From the NCBI GenBank assembly GCA_046546095.1, contig JBKGYK010000072.1:1-15032 (forward strand): a DNA stretch of 15,032 bases. The letters are read 5' to 3'. Below the pieces are notes generated by a model. The model had not been told where the DNA came from and searched no databases. It saw only the letters and a list, made by a program, of their open reading frames with translations. A program made the position numbers and the translations under genes. This document shows, in pieces, positions 1-6,115 of this stretch. This DNA is from JAQIBY01 sp046546095. GTDB lineage: Bacteria; Bacteroidota; Bacteroidia; Bacteroidales; ML635J-15. Each line of letters opens with the position of its first letter. Position 1 is the first letter of the stretch.

Positions 1-233
1 ATTCCAGAAAATACGATAAAATCTACATCGGGTATTCTGCCAATGTGGATCAACGGCTTGTTTCTCATAATGACATAAAAAACACAGGCTGGACAAAAAA
101 GTATCAGCCCTGGATTATTGCTTATACCGAAACTTATCCAAAGAAAAAACAGGCCATGAAAAGGGAAAAACAACTCAAGTCTGCCAAAGGTCGTGAGTTT
201 ATCTGGAACGAAATTATTCCTAAAATCAAATAA
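1..233 (+). CDS. GIY-YIG endonuclease-like protein, 5' end outside window
   Basis: This is the 3' part of a small single-domain GIY-YIG protein of the UPF0213/YhbQ-like type. The reading frame is open from base 3 to the TAA at 231-233. Visible residues include the YIG half of the core (IYIGYS), a conserved Arg in VDQR, and the C-terminal helix REKQLKSAKGREFI, whose Glu fits the metal-binding Glu of the family. The GTG at 45 is not the real start, because the frame continues upstream through the YIG motif. Comparison with the second copy at 475, which has an intact start, predicts a full protein of about 86 residues, normal for this family. These proteins are common and multicopy in Bacteroidota, often next to tRNA genes. 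The cellular role is not established; nuclease activity is inferred from the fold. No terminator is visible after the stop. Confidence 0.85.
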   Translation, partial: SRKYDKIYIGYSANVDQRLVSHNDIKNTGWTKKYQPWIIAYTETYPKKKQAMKREKQLKSAKGREFIWNEIIPKIK

Positions 234-339
234 TCTCATCCGCCAACCGGTGGACTAAACTCTTAACAAGAATTAATGTATCAGGTGCCTGACAGCAGGC
301 GGTATATTGTAGTCTCTCAGCAGGCAGAGGACAAGCAAC
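234..339. other. Non-coding debris with short palindromes
   Basis: No gene is supported between the GIY-YIG stop and the tRNA-like sequence. The stretch contains several short imperfect hairpins: TCCGCC/GGTGGA at 239-254, GCCTG/CAGGC at 287-300, and a weaker CTCT/AGAG at 314-329. The base composition is more GC-rich than the flanking coding DNA. It looks like accumulated interspersed palindromic repeats and decayed sequence, not a functional gene. Confidence 0.5.
236..259 (-). repeat. Interspersed palindromic repeat, copy 1 (inverted)
   Basis: Read on the minus strand this segment has TTTAGT, a 9-base spacer, then GGCGGATGA. The same two blocks with the same 9-base spacing occur on the plus strand at 379-402, so the two are inverted copies of one short repeat. 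The inner part can fold as TCCGCC/GGTGGA. It resembles REP-like palindromes scattered in Bacteroidota intergenic DNA, but no family is named here. Confidence 0.5.
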
Positions 340-443
340 GATACTTTAACTCAGTTGTCCGCCAGTAGTCGGACACGGTTTAGTTAGCCAGCCGGCGGAT
401 GACAGGCAAGAGGTCCGCAGTTCAAATCTGCGAAGGATCACCA
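340..443 (+). pseudogene. tRNA pseudogene interrupted by a palindromic insert (possibly tRNA-Val GAC)
   Basis: The 3' half (about 403-443) is textbook tRNA: variable loop AGGTC (411-415), T arm CGCAG-TTCAAAT-CTGCG (416-432), acceptor AAGGATC (433-439), discriminator A and an encoded CCA (441-443). The 5' half (340-357) also fits: acceptor GATACTT pairs with the 3' strand at 6 of 7 positions (mismatch A343/G436), followed by TA, ACTC and AGTTG, i.e. positions 1-18. Between them, instead of the rest of the D arm and the 5' anticodon stem, lie 42 bases that begin TCCGCC and end GGCGGA. About 15 tRNA bases are missing. If TGACA at 400-404 belongs to the tRNA, the anticodon is GAC (Val), but these bases are partly shared with the flanking repeat, so identity is uncertain. 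It cannot fold as a functional tRNA. A rho-independent terminator follows. Confidence 0.6.
358..399 (+). repeat. Palindromic insert within the tRNA-like sequence
   Basis: These 42 bases start with TCCGCC and end with its exact reverse complement GGCGGA. They also contain an internal hairpin, GTCCG (357-361) with CGGAC (370-374). The right part (379-399) matches the inverted repeat at 236-259. The segment sits exactly between tRNA position 18 and the anticodon region. No ORF and no target-site duplication is visible. A REP/MITE-like insertion followed by deletion is inferred. Confidence 0.5.
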
Positions 444-444
444 A

Positions 445-474
445 AAGGAAGCTACAATGGCTTCCTTTTTTTTT
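445..474 (+). terminator. Rho-independent terminator after the tRNA-like gene
   Basis: A perfect 8-bp stem, AAGGAAGC (445-452) with GCTTCCTT (460-467), encloses a 7-base loop, with an unbroken run of nine T at 466-474. It starts two bases after the CCA of the tRNA-like sequence, which is normal for a tRNA terminator. It also lies directly against the ATG of the truncated GIY-YIG copy at 475, so that ORF begins inside or just after the T run. Confidence 0.85.
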
Positions 475-579
475 ATGGATAGTTTTTACACATACGTCTT
501 GTATTCCAGAAAATACGATAAAATCTACATCGGGTATTCTGCCAATGTGGATCAACGAATCATTTCAACAGACTTTTAA
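475..579 (+). pseudogene. Truncated GIY-YIG endonuclease-like gene (34 codons)
   Basis: An ATG at 475 opens a frame beginning MDSFYTYVLYSRKYDK that contains the GIY-equivalent strand (YVLYS) and the YIG motif (YIGYS), then VDQR. After base 557 the similarity to the first copy stops abruptly and the frame runs through six unrelated codons to a TAA at 577-579. Bases 503-557 are identical to 1-55 of the window. The catalytic Glu helix is lost, so the product should be non-functional. The last 20 bases overlap the 3' end of the minus-strand GSCFA gene, which marks the break point. It shows the true N-terminus of the intact copy at the window edge. Confidence 0.8.
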
Positions 580-1543
580 AATAATCTCTTTCAGCGTCAA
601 GTTTTCCCGGGGGAAGATATGGCATAATATTCTCAATCTTCTTTAACTGAGCCTGGGCAAATCTTTGGACTTCTTCACTTTCCGGAAACATTAGCCGATG
701 ATTTGCTGCCGCCGTTATCTCGCCGATTTCATGCTTCAGTTTCCGGGTATCGGAAGTAAAGTAACTCTCTGAAAAACATTCCCACAAATATTCAATAGCC
801 TCAACAGAGGGATGGCATAAATCTTGTCCATAAAAACGATAATCTCTCAAATCGTCCATCATAATTTCATAAGCAGGAAAATAACTTACCTGCCTGAACT
901 GCATCTCAAGCAGTTCTGCAGCCAGAATCAGGGTCGCTTTACTACGTTGATTCTCAACAAAACCATCTTTCAGGTGTCTTACAGGAGAAATGGTCAGCAC
1001 TACAGACATGTCAGGGTACTTACTTTCGAGCAGTTGAAAAAATTCAGTGTATGATCGGCAGATTTCTTCTGTACTGAGTTTTTTCCGGTCAAACAGAGAA
1101 CCCGGTTGTTTGTGGCAATTTGCCACTACTTGCTGGTTTTCTTTCAACATATAAACAAAAGCCGTACCCCAGGTAAGGAAAAGCACATCCGTTTTTTTAA
1201 ATTGTCTTTCGGCCAGCCTAAAAGCAGATTTCATCTTTCTTTCAGCTGCTTCAGGTCGGATGTGAGAAAAGGTGGAATGAAAACGGTAATCAAACCACAG
1301 ACCGCTTCTTTCTTGCAAATCCGGCCGAAAATCAGGATTCTCTTCTGCCAGCTTTAGTGAATGATTTAGCACGGATATCGGATTATACAACACACCAAAA
1401 GGATTATTGATGCTGTCAAATTTATGCTGACTCAGCTTATCACCAATATTGTCTGAAAAGCACGAACCCAGCAAAAACAGTCTGCTGTCATATCTGAGCC
1501 TGATATCCGGAGAGGGAATCCGTATGGTAGTTCTGAATTTCAT
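560..1543 (-). CDS. GSCFA domain-containing protein (SGNH-hydrolase-like)
   Basis: The 327-residue protein carries the motif that names the GSCFA family, here GSCFS (26-30), followed by NPFGVLYNP (47-55). Other family features are LTWGTA (124-129), SPVRH (186-190) and near the C-terminus DLCHPS, with Asp241 and His244 in the positions of an SGNH-type Asp/His pair. The family is mainly found in Bacteroidota; its substrate is unknown, and an esterase or lipase-like role is only inferred from fold similarity. No signal peptide or membrane segment is seen, so it is probably cytoplasmic. The start is the ATG at 1543-1541. It is transcribed divergently from the YjbQ-like gene with about 128 bases between the starts. 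Its 3' end abuts the truncated GIY-YIG copy but appears intact (ends KSLLK then TGA). Confidence 0.85.
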   Translation of the reverse strand: MKFRTTIRIPSPDIRLRYDSRLFLLGSCFSDNIGDKLSQHKFDSINNPFGVLYNPISVLNHSLKLAEENPDFRPDLQERSGLWFDYRFHSTFSHIRPEAAERKMKSAFRLAERQFKKTDVLFLTWGTAFVYMLKENQQVVANCHKQPGSLFDRKKLSTEEICRSYTEFFQLLESKYPDMSVVLTISPVRHLKDGFVENQRSKATLILAAELLEMQFRQVSYFPAYEIMMDDLRDYRFYGQDLCHPSVEAIEYLWECFSESYFTSDTRKLKHEIGEITAAANHRLMFPESEEVQRFAQAQLKKIENIMPYLPPGKLDAERDYFKSLLK

Positions 1544-1590
1544 ATTATCATTCTTTCCCTAAAGATAAAAACTTTTAATCACTTCTTTGT

Positions 1591-1622
1591 TTTGCTCAGG
1601 TTTTGCGATGTAATAAAGTTTG
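1591..1622 (+). promoter_or_regulatory. Possible Bacteroidota-type promoter for the YjbQ cluster
   Basis: TTTG at 1591-1594 and TAAAGTTTG at 1614-1622 are separated by 19 bases. This resembles the Bacteroidota TTTG / TAnnTTTG promoter, with one extra base inside the -7 element. Transcription would begin around 1630, giving a leader of about 40 bases before the ATG at 1672. Found by eye; the match is imperfect. Confidence 0.35.
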
Positions 1623-1671
1623 GTCATACAGATATTATCAATTAGTTTTAATCATCAAAAATTTGAAAAGC

Positions 1672-2082
1672 ATGCAAAAAATAATTCAGGTTGAGACTAC
1701 GGAACAAAATCAACTAACAGACATCACAGAATACATCCATAGTTTCATCAAAACTTCAGGGGTTATCAGTGGCAGTGTAATGATTTATGTACAGGGAGCC
1801 ACTGCCGGAATCATGATACAGGAAAACTGGGACAATTCAGTACAAAGAGATGTCATCCATATGCTTAACAAGCTGGTACCTGAGGGAGTCTGGGAACACG
1901 ATAAAATTGATAACAATGGTGCCGCCCACCTGAAGTCCGGAATTGTAGGACCGTCCGAATGTATTCCTGTTATAGAAGGCAAAGCCGGCCTGAGCACCTG
2001 GCAGAATGTTTTTTTATGTGAGTTTGACGGGCCTCGCAAATCCCGTAAAATTGTGCTAACTTTGCATCAAATAAATCAGTAA
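1672..2082 (+). CDS. UPF0047 / YjbQ family protein
   Basis: This is a 136-residue protein of the UPF0047 family (E. coli YjbQ, reported to have secondary thiamine-phosphate synthase activity). Family hallmarks are ENWDNSVQRD (51-60), AAHLKSGIVGPS (84-95), LSTWQ (107-111) and CEFDGPR (116-122). The widespread PHTTA motif of the family is replaced by QGATA (41-45), so the usual His is absent. I believe this is a feature of a Bacteroidota subgroup rather than damage. The ATG at 1672 is preferred over the upstream TTG at 1603, because the extra 23 residues do not look like the family and the normal length is 130-140. It probably starts an operon: the DUF4834 gene follows after 9 bases. Confidence 0.85.
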   Translation: MQKIIQVETTEQNQLTDITEYIHSFIKTSGVISGSVMIYVQGATAGIMIQENWDNSVQRDVIHMLNKLVPEGVWEHDKIDNNGAAHLKSGIVGPSECIPVIEGKAGLSTWQNVFLCEFDGPRKSRKIVLTLHQINQ

Positions 2083-2091
2083 AAGGCTGAC

Positions 2092-2361
2092 ATGAGAATT
2101 ATTATTATTTTAATTCTGATTTTTCTGTTTTTCCGGATGCTTTTCCGGTTTTTCATACCATGGTTGCTGTACAGAAAAGTCAAACAAATGCAGGACAAGC
2201 AAAACAACGCTTACAGCAATCGGGAGAAACGCAATAAATCCGAAGGAGATATTACCATTGAAAACATACCGGAAGACAGGAAGTCCGGAAAAAAACGCAG
2301 GAAAAAATTCAAAGATAATGCAGAATATGCTGATTATGAGGAAGTAAACGATGAGGATTAG
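2092..2361 (+). CDS. DUF4834-type small membrane protein
   Basis: This is an 89-residue protein with one hydrophobic N-terminal segment (about 3-27, IIIILILIFLFF and onward) followed by a charged, mostly cytoplasmic tail with a Lys/Arg-rich stretch (64-72) and an acidic end. The blocks GDITIENIPED and NAEYADYEEV match what I recall of DUF4834, a Bacteroidota family of unknown function. It lies 9 bases after the YjbQ-like gene and 4 bases before the FkbM gene, so co-transcription is likely. No enzymatic residues are apparent; a membrane anchor or assembly role is only a guess. Confidence 0.7.
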   Translation: MRIIIILILIFLFFRMLFRFFIPWLLYRKVKQMQDKQNNAYSNREKRNKSEGDITIENIPEDRKSGKKRRKKFKDNAEYADYEEVNDED

Positions 2362-2365
2362 CTGA

Positions 2366-3106
2366 ATGAAATTAATTAGACGTTATTTACATAAAAAGCT
2401 CGGGCTTGAGGGCTATCTCCGCTTTGTCAGCAAATGGTATATCCGTCTGGTGGACAATGGTTTTTTAAAAAAGAAACATCCGGAAATCCACTATCTTAAA
2501 AACATTATTCAGGAAGGCGATGTTTGTATTGACATTGGTGCCAACCTGGGTTACTATAGCTATTTTATGTCCATCCTTACAGGATCCCGTGGCAAGGTTT
2601 ATGCTGTGGAACCCATCCCTTTATTTCGTGATATCTGGGAGGTCAATGTAAAAAAGACAGGCAAACGCAATATAGAAATGCTGCCTTATGCACTGGGAGA
2701 AAGTGAACGAACGGTAAAAATGGGCATGCCAAGCCGGGACGGAGTTATTCATCACGGCATGACAAAAATCGCTGAGGACAAAAAGAAAGAATTCAGTGAA
2801 TATTTTGAGGCCGAGATGAAAATCCCGGATAATTTATTTGCAGAGCTTGAACAAATTGATTTCATCAAAATCGATATTGAGGGCTATGAATATCCTACTC
2901 TGACTAACATGATGAAAACCATTCGCCGGCATCATCCCCGTCTGCAAATTGAATTATCCAAAGACAGAGATAAAATTTTCCCTTTACTGGAAGCGGAAAA
3001 CTACATTCCCCACATCCTGGTAAAAGGCATACTGATTCCGGCCGGCAGAGATGCAAAAAATTATCATAAACGTGACTTTTATTTCATTCCAAAATCCGTT
3101 TTTTAG
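2366..3106 (+). CDS. FkbM family methyltransferase
   Basis: This 246-residue class I SAM-dependent methyltransferase has motif I in DIGANLGYYS (56-65), the acidic residue ending strand 2 in VYAVEP (78-83), and the FkbM signature FIKIDIEGYE (166-175). Members methylate hydroxyl groups of sugars or secondary metabolites; the substrate here cannot be read from sequence. No glycosyltransferase or polysaccharide cluster is in view, so the context does not help. It is the last gene of the short plus-strand cluster. A separate promoter seems to start asnS downstream. Confidence 0.85.
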   Translation: MKLIRRYLHKKLGLEGYLRFVSKWYIRLVDNGFLKKKHPEIHYLKNIIQEGDVCIDIGANLGYYSYFMSILTGSRGKVYAVEPIPLFRDIWEVNVKKTGKRNIEMLPYALGESERTVKMGMPSRDGVIHHGMTKIAEDKKKEFSEYFEAEMKIPDNLFAELEQIDFIKIDIEGYEYPTLTNMMKTIRRHHPRLQIELSKDRDKIFPLLEAENYIPHILVKGILIPAGRDAKNYHKRDFYFIPKSVF

Positions 3107-3141
3107 GCGGACCGGCTAATCTCAAATTCAAAGCATATCTA

Positions 3142-3155
3142 AGCCTGTCGAAGTC
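3142..3155 (+). repeat. Short AGCCTGTCGAAGTC element
   Basis: The 14-base string AGCCTGTCGAAGTC lies in the gap between the FkbM gene and asnS. Similar GCCTGTCGA strings are, as I recall, common dispersed intergenic repeats in Bacteroidota. Only one copy is in this window, so its repeat status rests on memory and not on the sequence. Confidence 0.25.
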
Positions 3156-3167
3156 AATCAAAATTGT

Positions 3168-3175
3168 TATTTTTG
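3168..3175 (+). promoter_or_regulatory. Putative -7 element for asnS
   Basis: TATTTTTG at 3168-3175 matches the Bacteroidota -7 consensus TAnnTTTG exactly and lies 21 bases before the asnS ATG. About 19 bases upstream the sequence reads CTGT rather than TTTG, so the -33 element is weak. It suggests that asnS has its own promoter, separate from the FkbM cluster. Confidence 0.4.
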
Positions 3176-3196
3176 TAAAAATCTAAAACAGTTTTG

Positions 3197-4639
3197 ATGA
3201 AGCGGACAAAAATTAAGGAAATACTGACATTGCCTGGTGATGAGCGCGAAGTTCTGATAATGGGCTGGATTAGGACAAAAAGAGCCAGCAAAAATCTGGC
3301 ATTTCTTGCCATCAACGATGGTTCTGTACTGCACAATTTGCAGGCCGTTATTGATTTCGACAGATTTGACAATCACCTTCTGGACAATGTACATACCGGT
3401 GCATCTGTGGCAGTCAAAGGTAAACTGGTGGAATCTCAGGGAAAGGGACAATCTGTAGAGCTGATTGTGGATGAGTTTCATTTACTTGGCAAAGCCGATC
3501 CTGCTGAATATCCTTTACAGCCAAAGCGTCACAGCCTTGAATTTTTGCGCGAAATAGCCCATCTGCGATTTCGCACAAATTTGTTTGGTGCAGTTACCCG
3601 CATCCGTCATGCAATGATATTTGCCGTACATAAGTTTTTCAATGACAAAGGGTTTTACAATATCCACTCCCCCATCATTACCGGCTCAGATGCAGAAGGT
3701 GCCGGAGAAATGTTCAGGGTAACAACGCTTGATTTAAAAAACCCGCCAAAAAAAGAAGACGGCAGCATTGATTTTTCGAAAGATTTTTTTGGCAAAAGTA
3801 CCAACCTCACTGTCAGCGGGCAACTGGAAGCAGAACTGGCAGCCCTTGCTATGTCTGAAGTTTATACATTCGGGCCAACTTTTCGCGCTGAAAATTCCAA
3901 TACCGTACGCCATCTGGCAGAATTCTGGATGATAGAACCGGAAATGGCATTTTATGATATCCATGATAATATGGATCTTGCCGAGGAGATGCTCAAATAT
4001 CTCATCAGGTATGCGTTGGAGCATTGTGCAGATGACCTGGCCTTCCTAAACCAGAGACGCATCAATGAAGAAAAAAGCAAGCCCCAGAATGAACGCTCCG
4101 AAATGAACCTGATAGAGCGCATGCAATTTGTTGCTGACAATGAATTTAAACGTCTGACATATACCGAAGCCATTGATATCCTGAAGAATTCCAAACCCAA
4201 TAAAAAGAAAAAATTCAGTTATGTAATTGAAGACTGGGGAGCGGATTTGCAATCAGAACATGAACGTTACCTGGTTGAAAAACACTTTAAAACACCTGTA
4301 ATTCTAACCGACTACCCCAAGGACATCAAGGCCTTTTACATGAAGATGAATGATGATAACAAAACAGTACGGGCCATGGATGTACTTTTCCCGCAAATTG
4401 GTGAAATTATCGGAGGCTCGCAGCGTGAAGAGGATTATGAAAGACTCACCCAACGAATGAACGAAATGGATATTCCGGAAGAGGAGATGTGGTGGTTTCT
4501 GGATACGAGAAAATTCGGAACAGTACCCCACAGTGGCTATGGTCTGGGATTTGAGCGCCTGATGTTGTTCGTGACAGGCCTTACAAATATCCGTGATGTA
4601 ATTCCATTCCCGCGGACACCAAAAAATGCAGAGTTTTAG
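3197..4639 (+). CDS. asnS: Asparagine-tRNA ligase
   Basis: This 480-residue class IIb aminoacyl-tRNA synthetase charges tRNA-Asn with asparagine in the cytoplasm. The N-terminal OB-fold anticodon-binding domain spans about 18-100 (VLIMGWIRTKR...). The catalytic core follows, with motif 2 starting FRAENSNTVRHLAEFW (229-244), the conserved GGSQREEDYERL loop, and motif 3 in GLGFERLML (449-457). The C-terminus IRDVIPFPRTPKNAEF is typical of AsnRS rather than AspRS, which also lacks the NTVRHLAEFW form. The ATG at 3197 is chosen over the TTG one codon upstream. rpoN begins 40 bases after the stop with no terminator between, so read-through is plausible. Confidence 0.97.
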   Translation: MKRTKIKEILTLPGDEREVLIMGWIRTKRASKNLAFLAINDGSVLHNLQAVIDFDRFDNHLLDNVHTGASVAVKGKLVESQGKGQSVELIVDEFHLLGKADPAEYPLQPKRHSLEFLREIAHLRFRTNLFGAVTRIRHAMIFAVHKFFNDKGFYNIHSPIITGSDAEGAGEMFRVTTLDLKNPPKKEDGSIDFSKDFFGKSTNLTVSGQLEAELAALAMSEVYTFGPTFRAENSNTVRHLAEFWMIEPEMAFYDIHDNMDLAEEMLKYLIRYALEHCADDLAFLNQRRINEEKSKPQNERSEMNLIERMQFVADNEFKRLTYTEAIDILKNSKPNKKKKFSYVIEDWGADLQSEHERYLVEKHFKTPVILTDYPKDIKAFYMKMNDDNKTVRAMDVLFPQIGEIIGGSQREEDYERLTQRMNEMDIPEEEMWWFLDTRKFGTVPHSGYGLGFERLMLFVTGLTNIRDVIPFPRTPKNAEF

Positions 4640-4679
4640 ATATTTTTTATAAATTGTCGGTGAGATAAGAAAACAAACT

Positions 4680-6113
4680 ATGTTAAATCAAAGATTGGCG
4701 CAAAAACTTCAGCAAAAACTGTCTCCCCAGCAGATTCAGATGATTAAGCTTTTGGAACTACCCAGCCTGCAGCTAGAGCAAAGGGTGGAAAAAGAGCTAG
4801 AGGAAAATCCGGCGCTGGAAGAAGGCAGTGAAAAAGATGAATACGAAGCTGCTGAAGACCAGGATTCTCAGGATGATTCCGAAGAATTTTCGCTGGAAGA
4901 TTACATCAGGGATGATGATACGCCTGATTACAAATTGTCTACCAACAATTACTCAAAAGATGATGAAAAAAACGATGTTCCCGTTTCTGACGGACAGTCT
5001 TTTCTGGATTCACTGCGCGAACAACTCAATCTTAAAAATACAGACCAAAAAACATACCTCCTTGCCAATTACCTGCTGGGTAATCTTGATGAAAACGGTT
5101 ACCTTAGGCGGGAGCTAGACTCGATAATTGACGATCTGGCCTTTTCACAAAACATCATGGTGAATAAAGAGGAACTTGAGAATGCTCTGGATGTAGTTCA
5201 AAGCCTTGACCCTCCGGGCGTTGGAGCAAGAGACTTACGTGAATGCCTGCTTATACAGTTAAAAAACAAGGAAATTCAAACACCCCTGGTAGCACTGGCG
5301 ATAAAAATAATCGAAAATCACTTTGAGGCCTTTACAAAAAAGCATTATTCAAAAATTACCAGCCGCCTGAAAATTGATGACGATCAACTCAAAGAAGTCC
5401 TCAACATCATCACCAAACTAAATCCTAAACCAGGCTCATCCGGCGGTGGTAATCAGATGATGCAAACAATCATCCCTGATTTTATCCTCAACATCAAAGA
5501 CGGAAAAATTGAAATCAACCTTACGTCCCGTAATGCTCCGGAACTGCATGTTAACCGAACATATTCTGAAATGCTCCGCAACTTTCAGCAGCAAAAAGAA
5601 AAATCCAAAAAAGACAAAGAAGCTGTCATGTTTGTCAAACAAAAACTGGATGCTGCCAAGTGGTTTATTGATGCTATTAAGCAAAGACAAAACACCCTGC
5701 TGGTTACCATGGAAGCCATTGTTAATCATCAATACGACTTTTTCCTTGAAGGCGACGAGCGCTTGTTAAAGCCCATGATACTTAAAGACATAGCCGAAGT
5801 AACCGGTCTGGATATTTCAACCATCAGCCGTGTTGCCAACAGCAAATTTGTCCAAACTCCTTACGGAAATTACCCACTAAAATATTTCTTTTCAGAATCC
5901 ATCCAAAAAGCTGACGGTGAAGAAGTATCCACCAGAGAAGTTAAGCAAATTCTGCTTTCTTTGATTGAAGATGAAGACAAAAAGAAACCTCTCACCGACG
6001 ATAAACTGGCAGAAATCCTGAAAGATAAAGGCTATAGAATTGCCCGCCGGACAGTAGCAAAATACAGAGAACAGCTTAATATCCCGGTAGGACGGCTAAG
6101 AAAAGAACTATAA
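4680..6113 (+). CDS. rpoN: RNA polymerase sigma-54 factor
   Basis: The 477-residue protein has the full sigma-54 architecture: the Gln/Leu-rich activator-responsive region I (1-48, QRLAQKLQQKLSPQQIQMIK), an acidic linker (about 50-100), a core-binding region (about 105-300), a helix-turn-helix (LKDIAEVTGLDISTISRV, 368-385), and the RpoN box ARRTVAKYRE (455-464) that contacts the -24 element. It directs transcription from -24/-12 promoters and needs AAA+ activators; none is encoded in this window. The PAP2-like gene starts 2 bases after its stop, which indicates a shared transcript. Confidence 0.97.
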   Translation: MLNQRLAQKLQQKLSPQQIQMIKLLELPSLQLEQRVEKELEENPALEEGSEKDEYEAAEDQDSQDDSEEFSLEDYIRDDDTPDYKLSTNNYSKDDEKNDVPVSDGQSFLDSLREQLNLKNTDQKTYLLANYLLGNLDENGYLRRELDSIIDDLAFSQNIMVNKEELENALDVVQSLDPPGVGARDLRECLLIQLKNKEIQTPLVALAIKIIENHFEAFTKKHYSKITSRLKIDDDQLKEVLNIITKLNPKPGSSGGGNQMMQTIIPDFILNIKDGKIEINLTSRNAPELHVNRTYSEMLRNFQQQKEKSKKDKEAVMFVKQKLDAAKWFIDAIKQRQNTLLVTMEAIVNHQYDFFLEGDERLLKPMILKDIAEVTGLDISTISRVANSKFVQTPYGNYPLKYFFSESIQKADGEEVSTREVKQILLSLIEDEDKKKPLTDDKLAEILKDKGYRIARRTVAKYREQLNIPVGRLRKEL

Positions 6114-6115
6114 TT

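Noticed and set aside
283..303. Second tRNA anticodon arm suggested by GCCTGACAG
   Set aside because: The flanking bases do not pair as an anticodon stem and no T arm or acceptor follows; it is better explained as a short hairpin repeat.
234..474. CRISPR array suggested by repeated short palindromes
   Set aside because: Repeat units differ in sequence, orientation and spacing, and no cas genes are present.
346..555. Minus-strand 69-codon frame across the tRNA-like region
   Set aside because: It is antisense to the GIY-YIG fragment, terminator and tRNA pieces and has no family resemblance.
1603..1671. N-terminal extension of the YjbQ-like protein from a TTG
   Set aside because: The 23 extra residues do not match the family, and the frame would run through the putative promoter.
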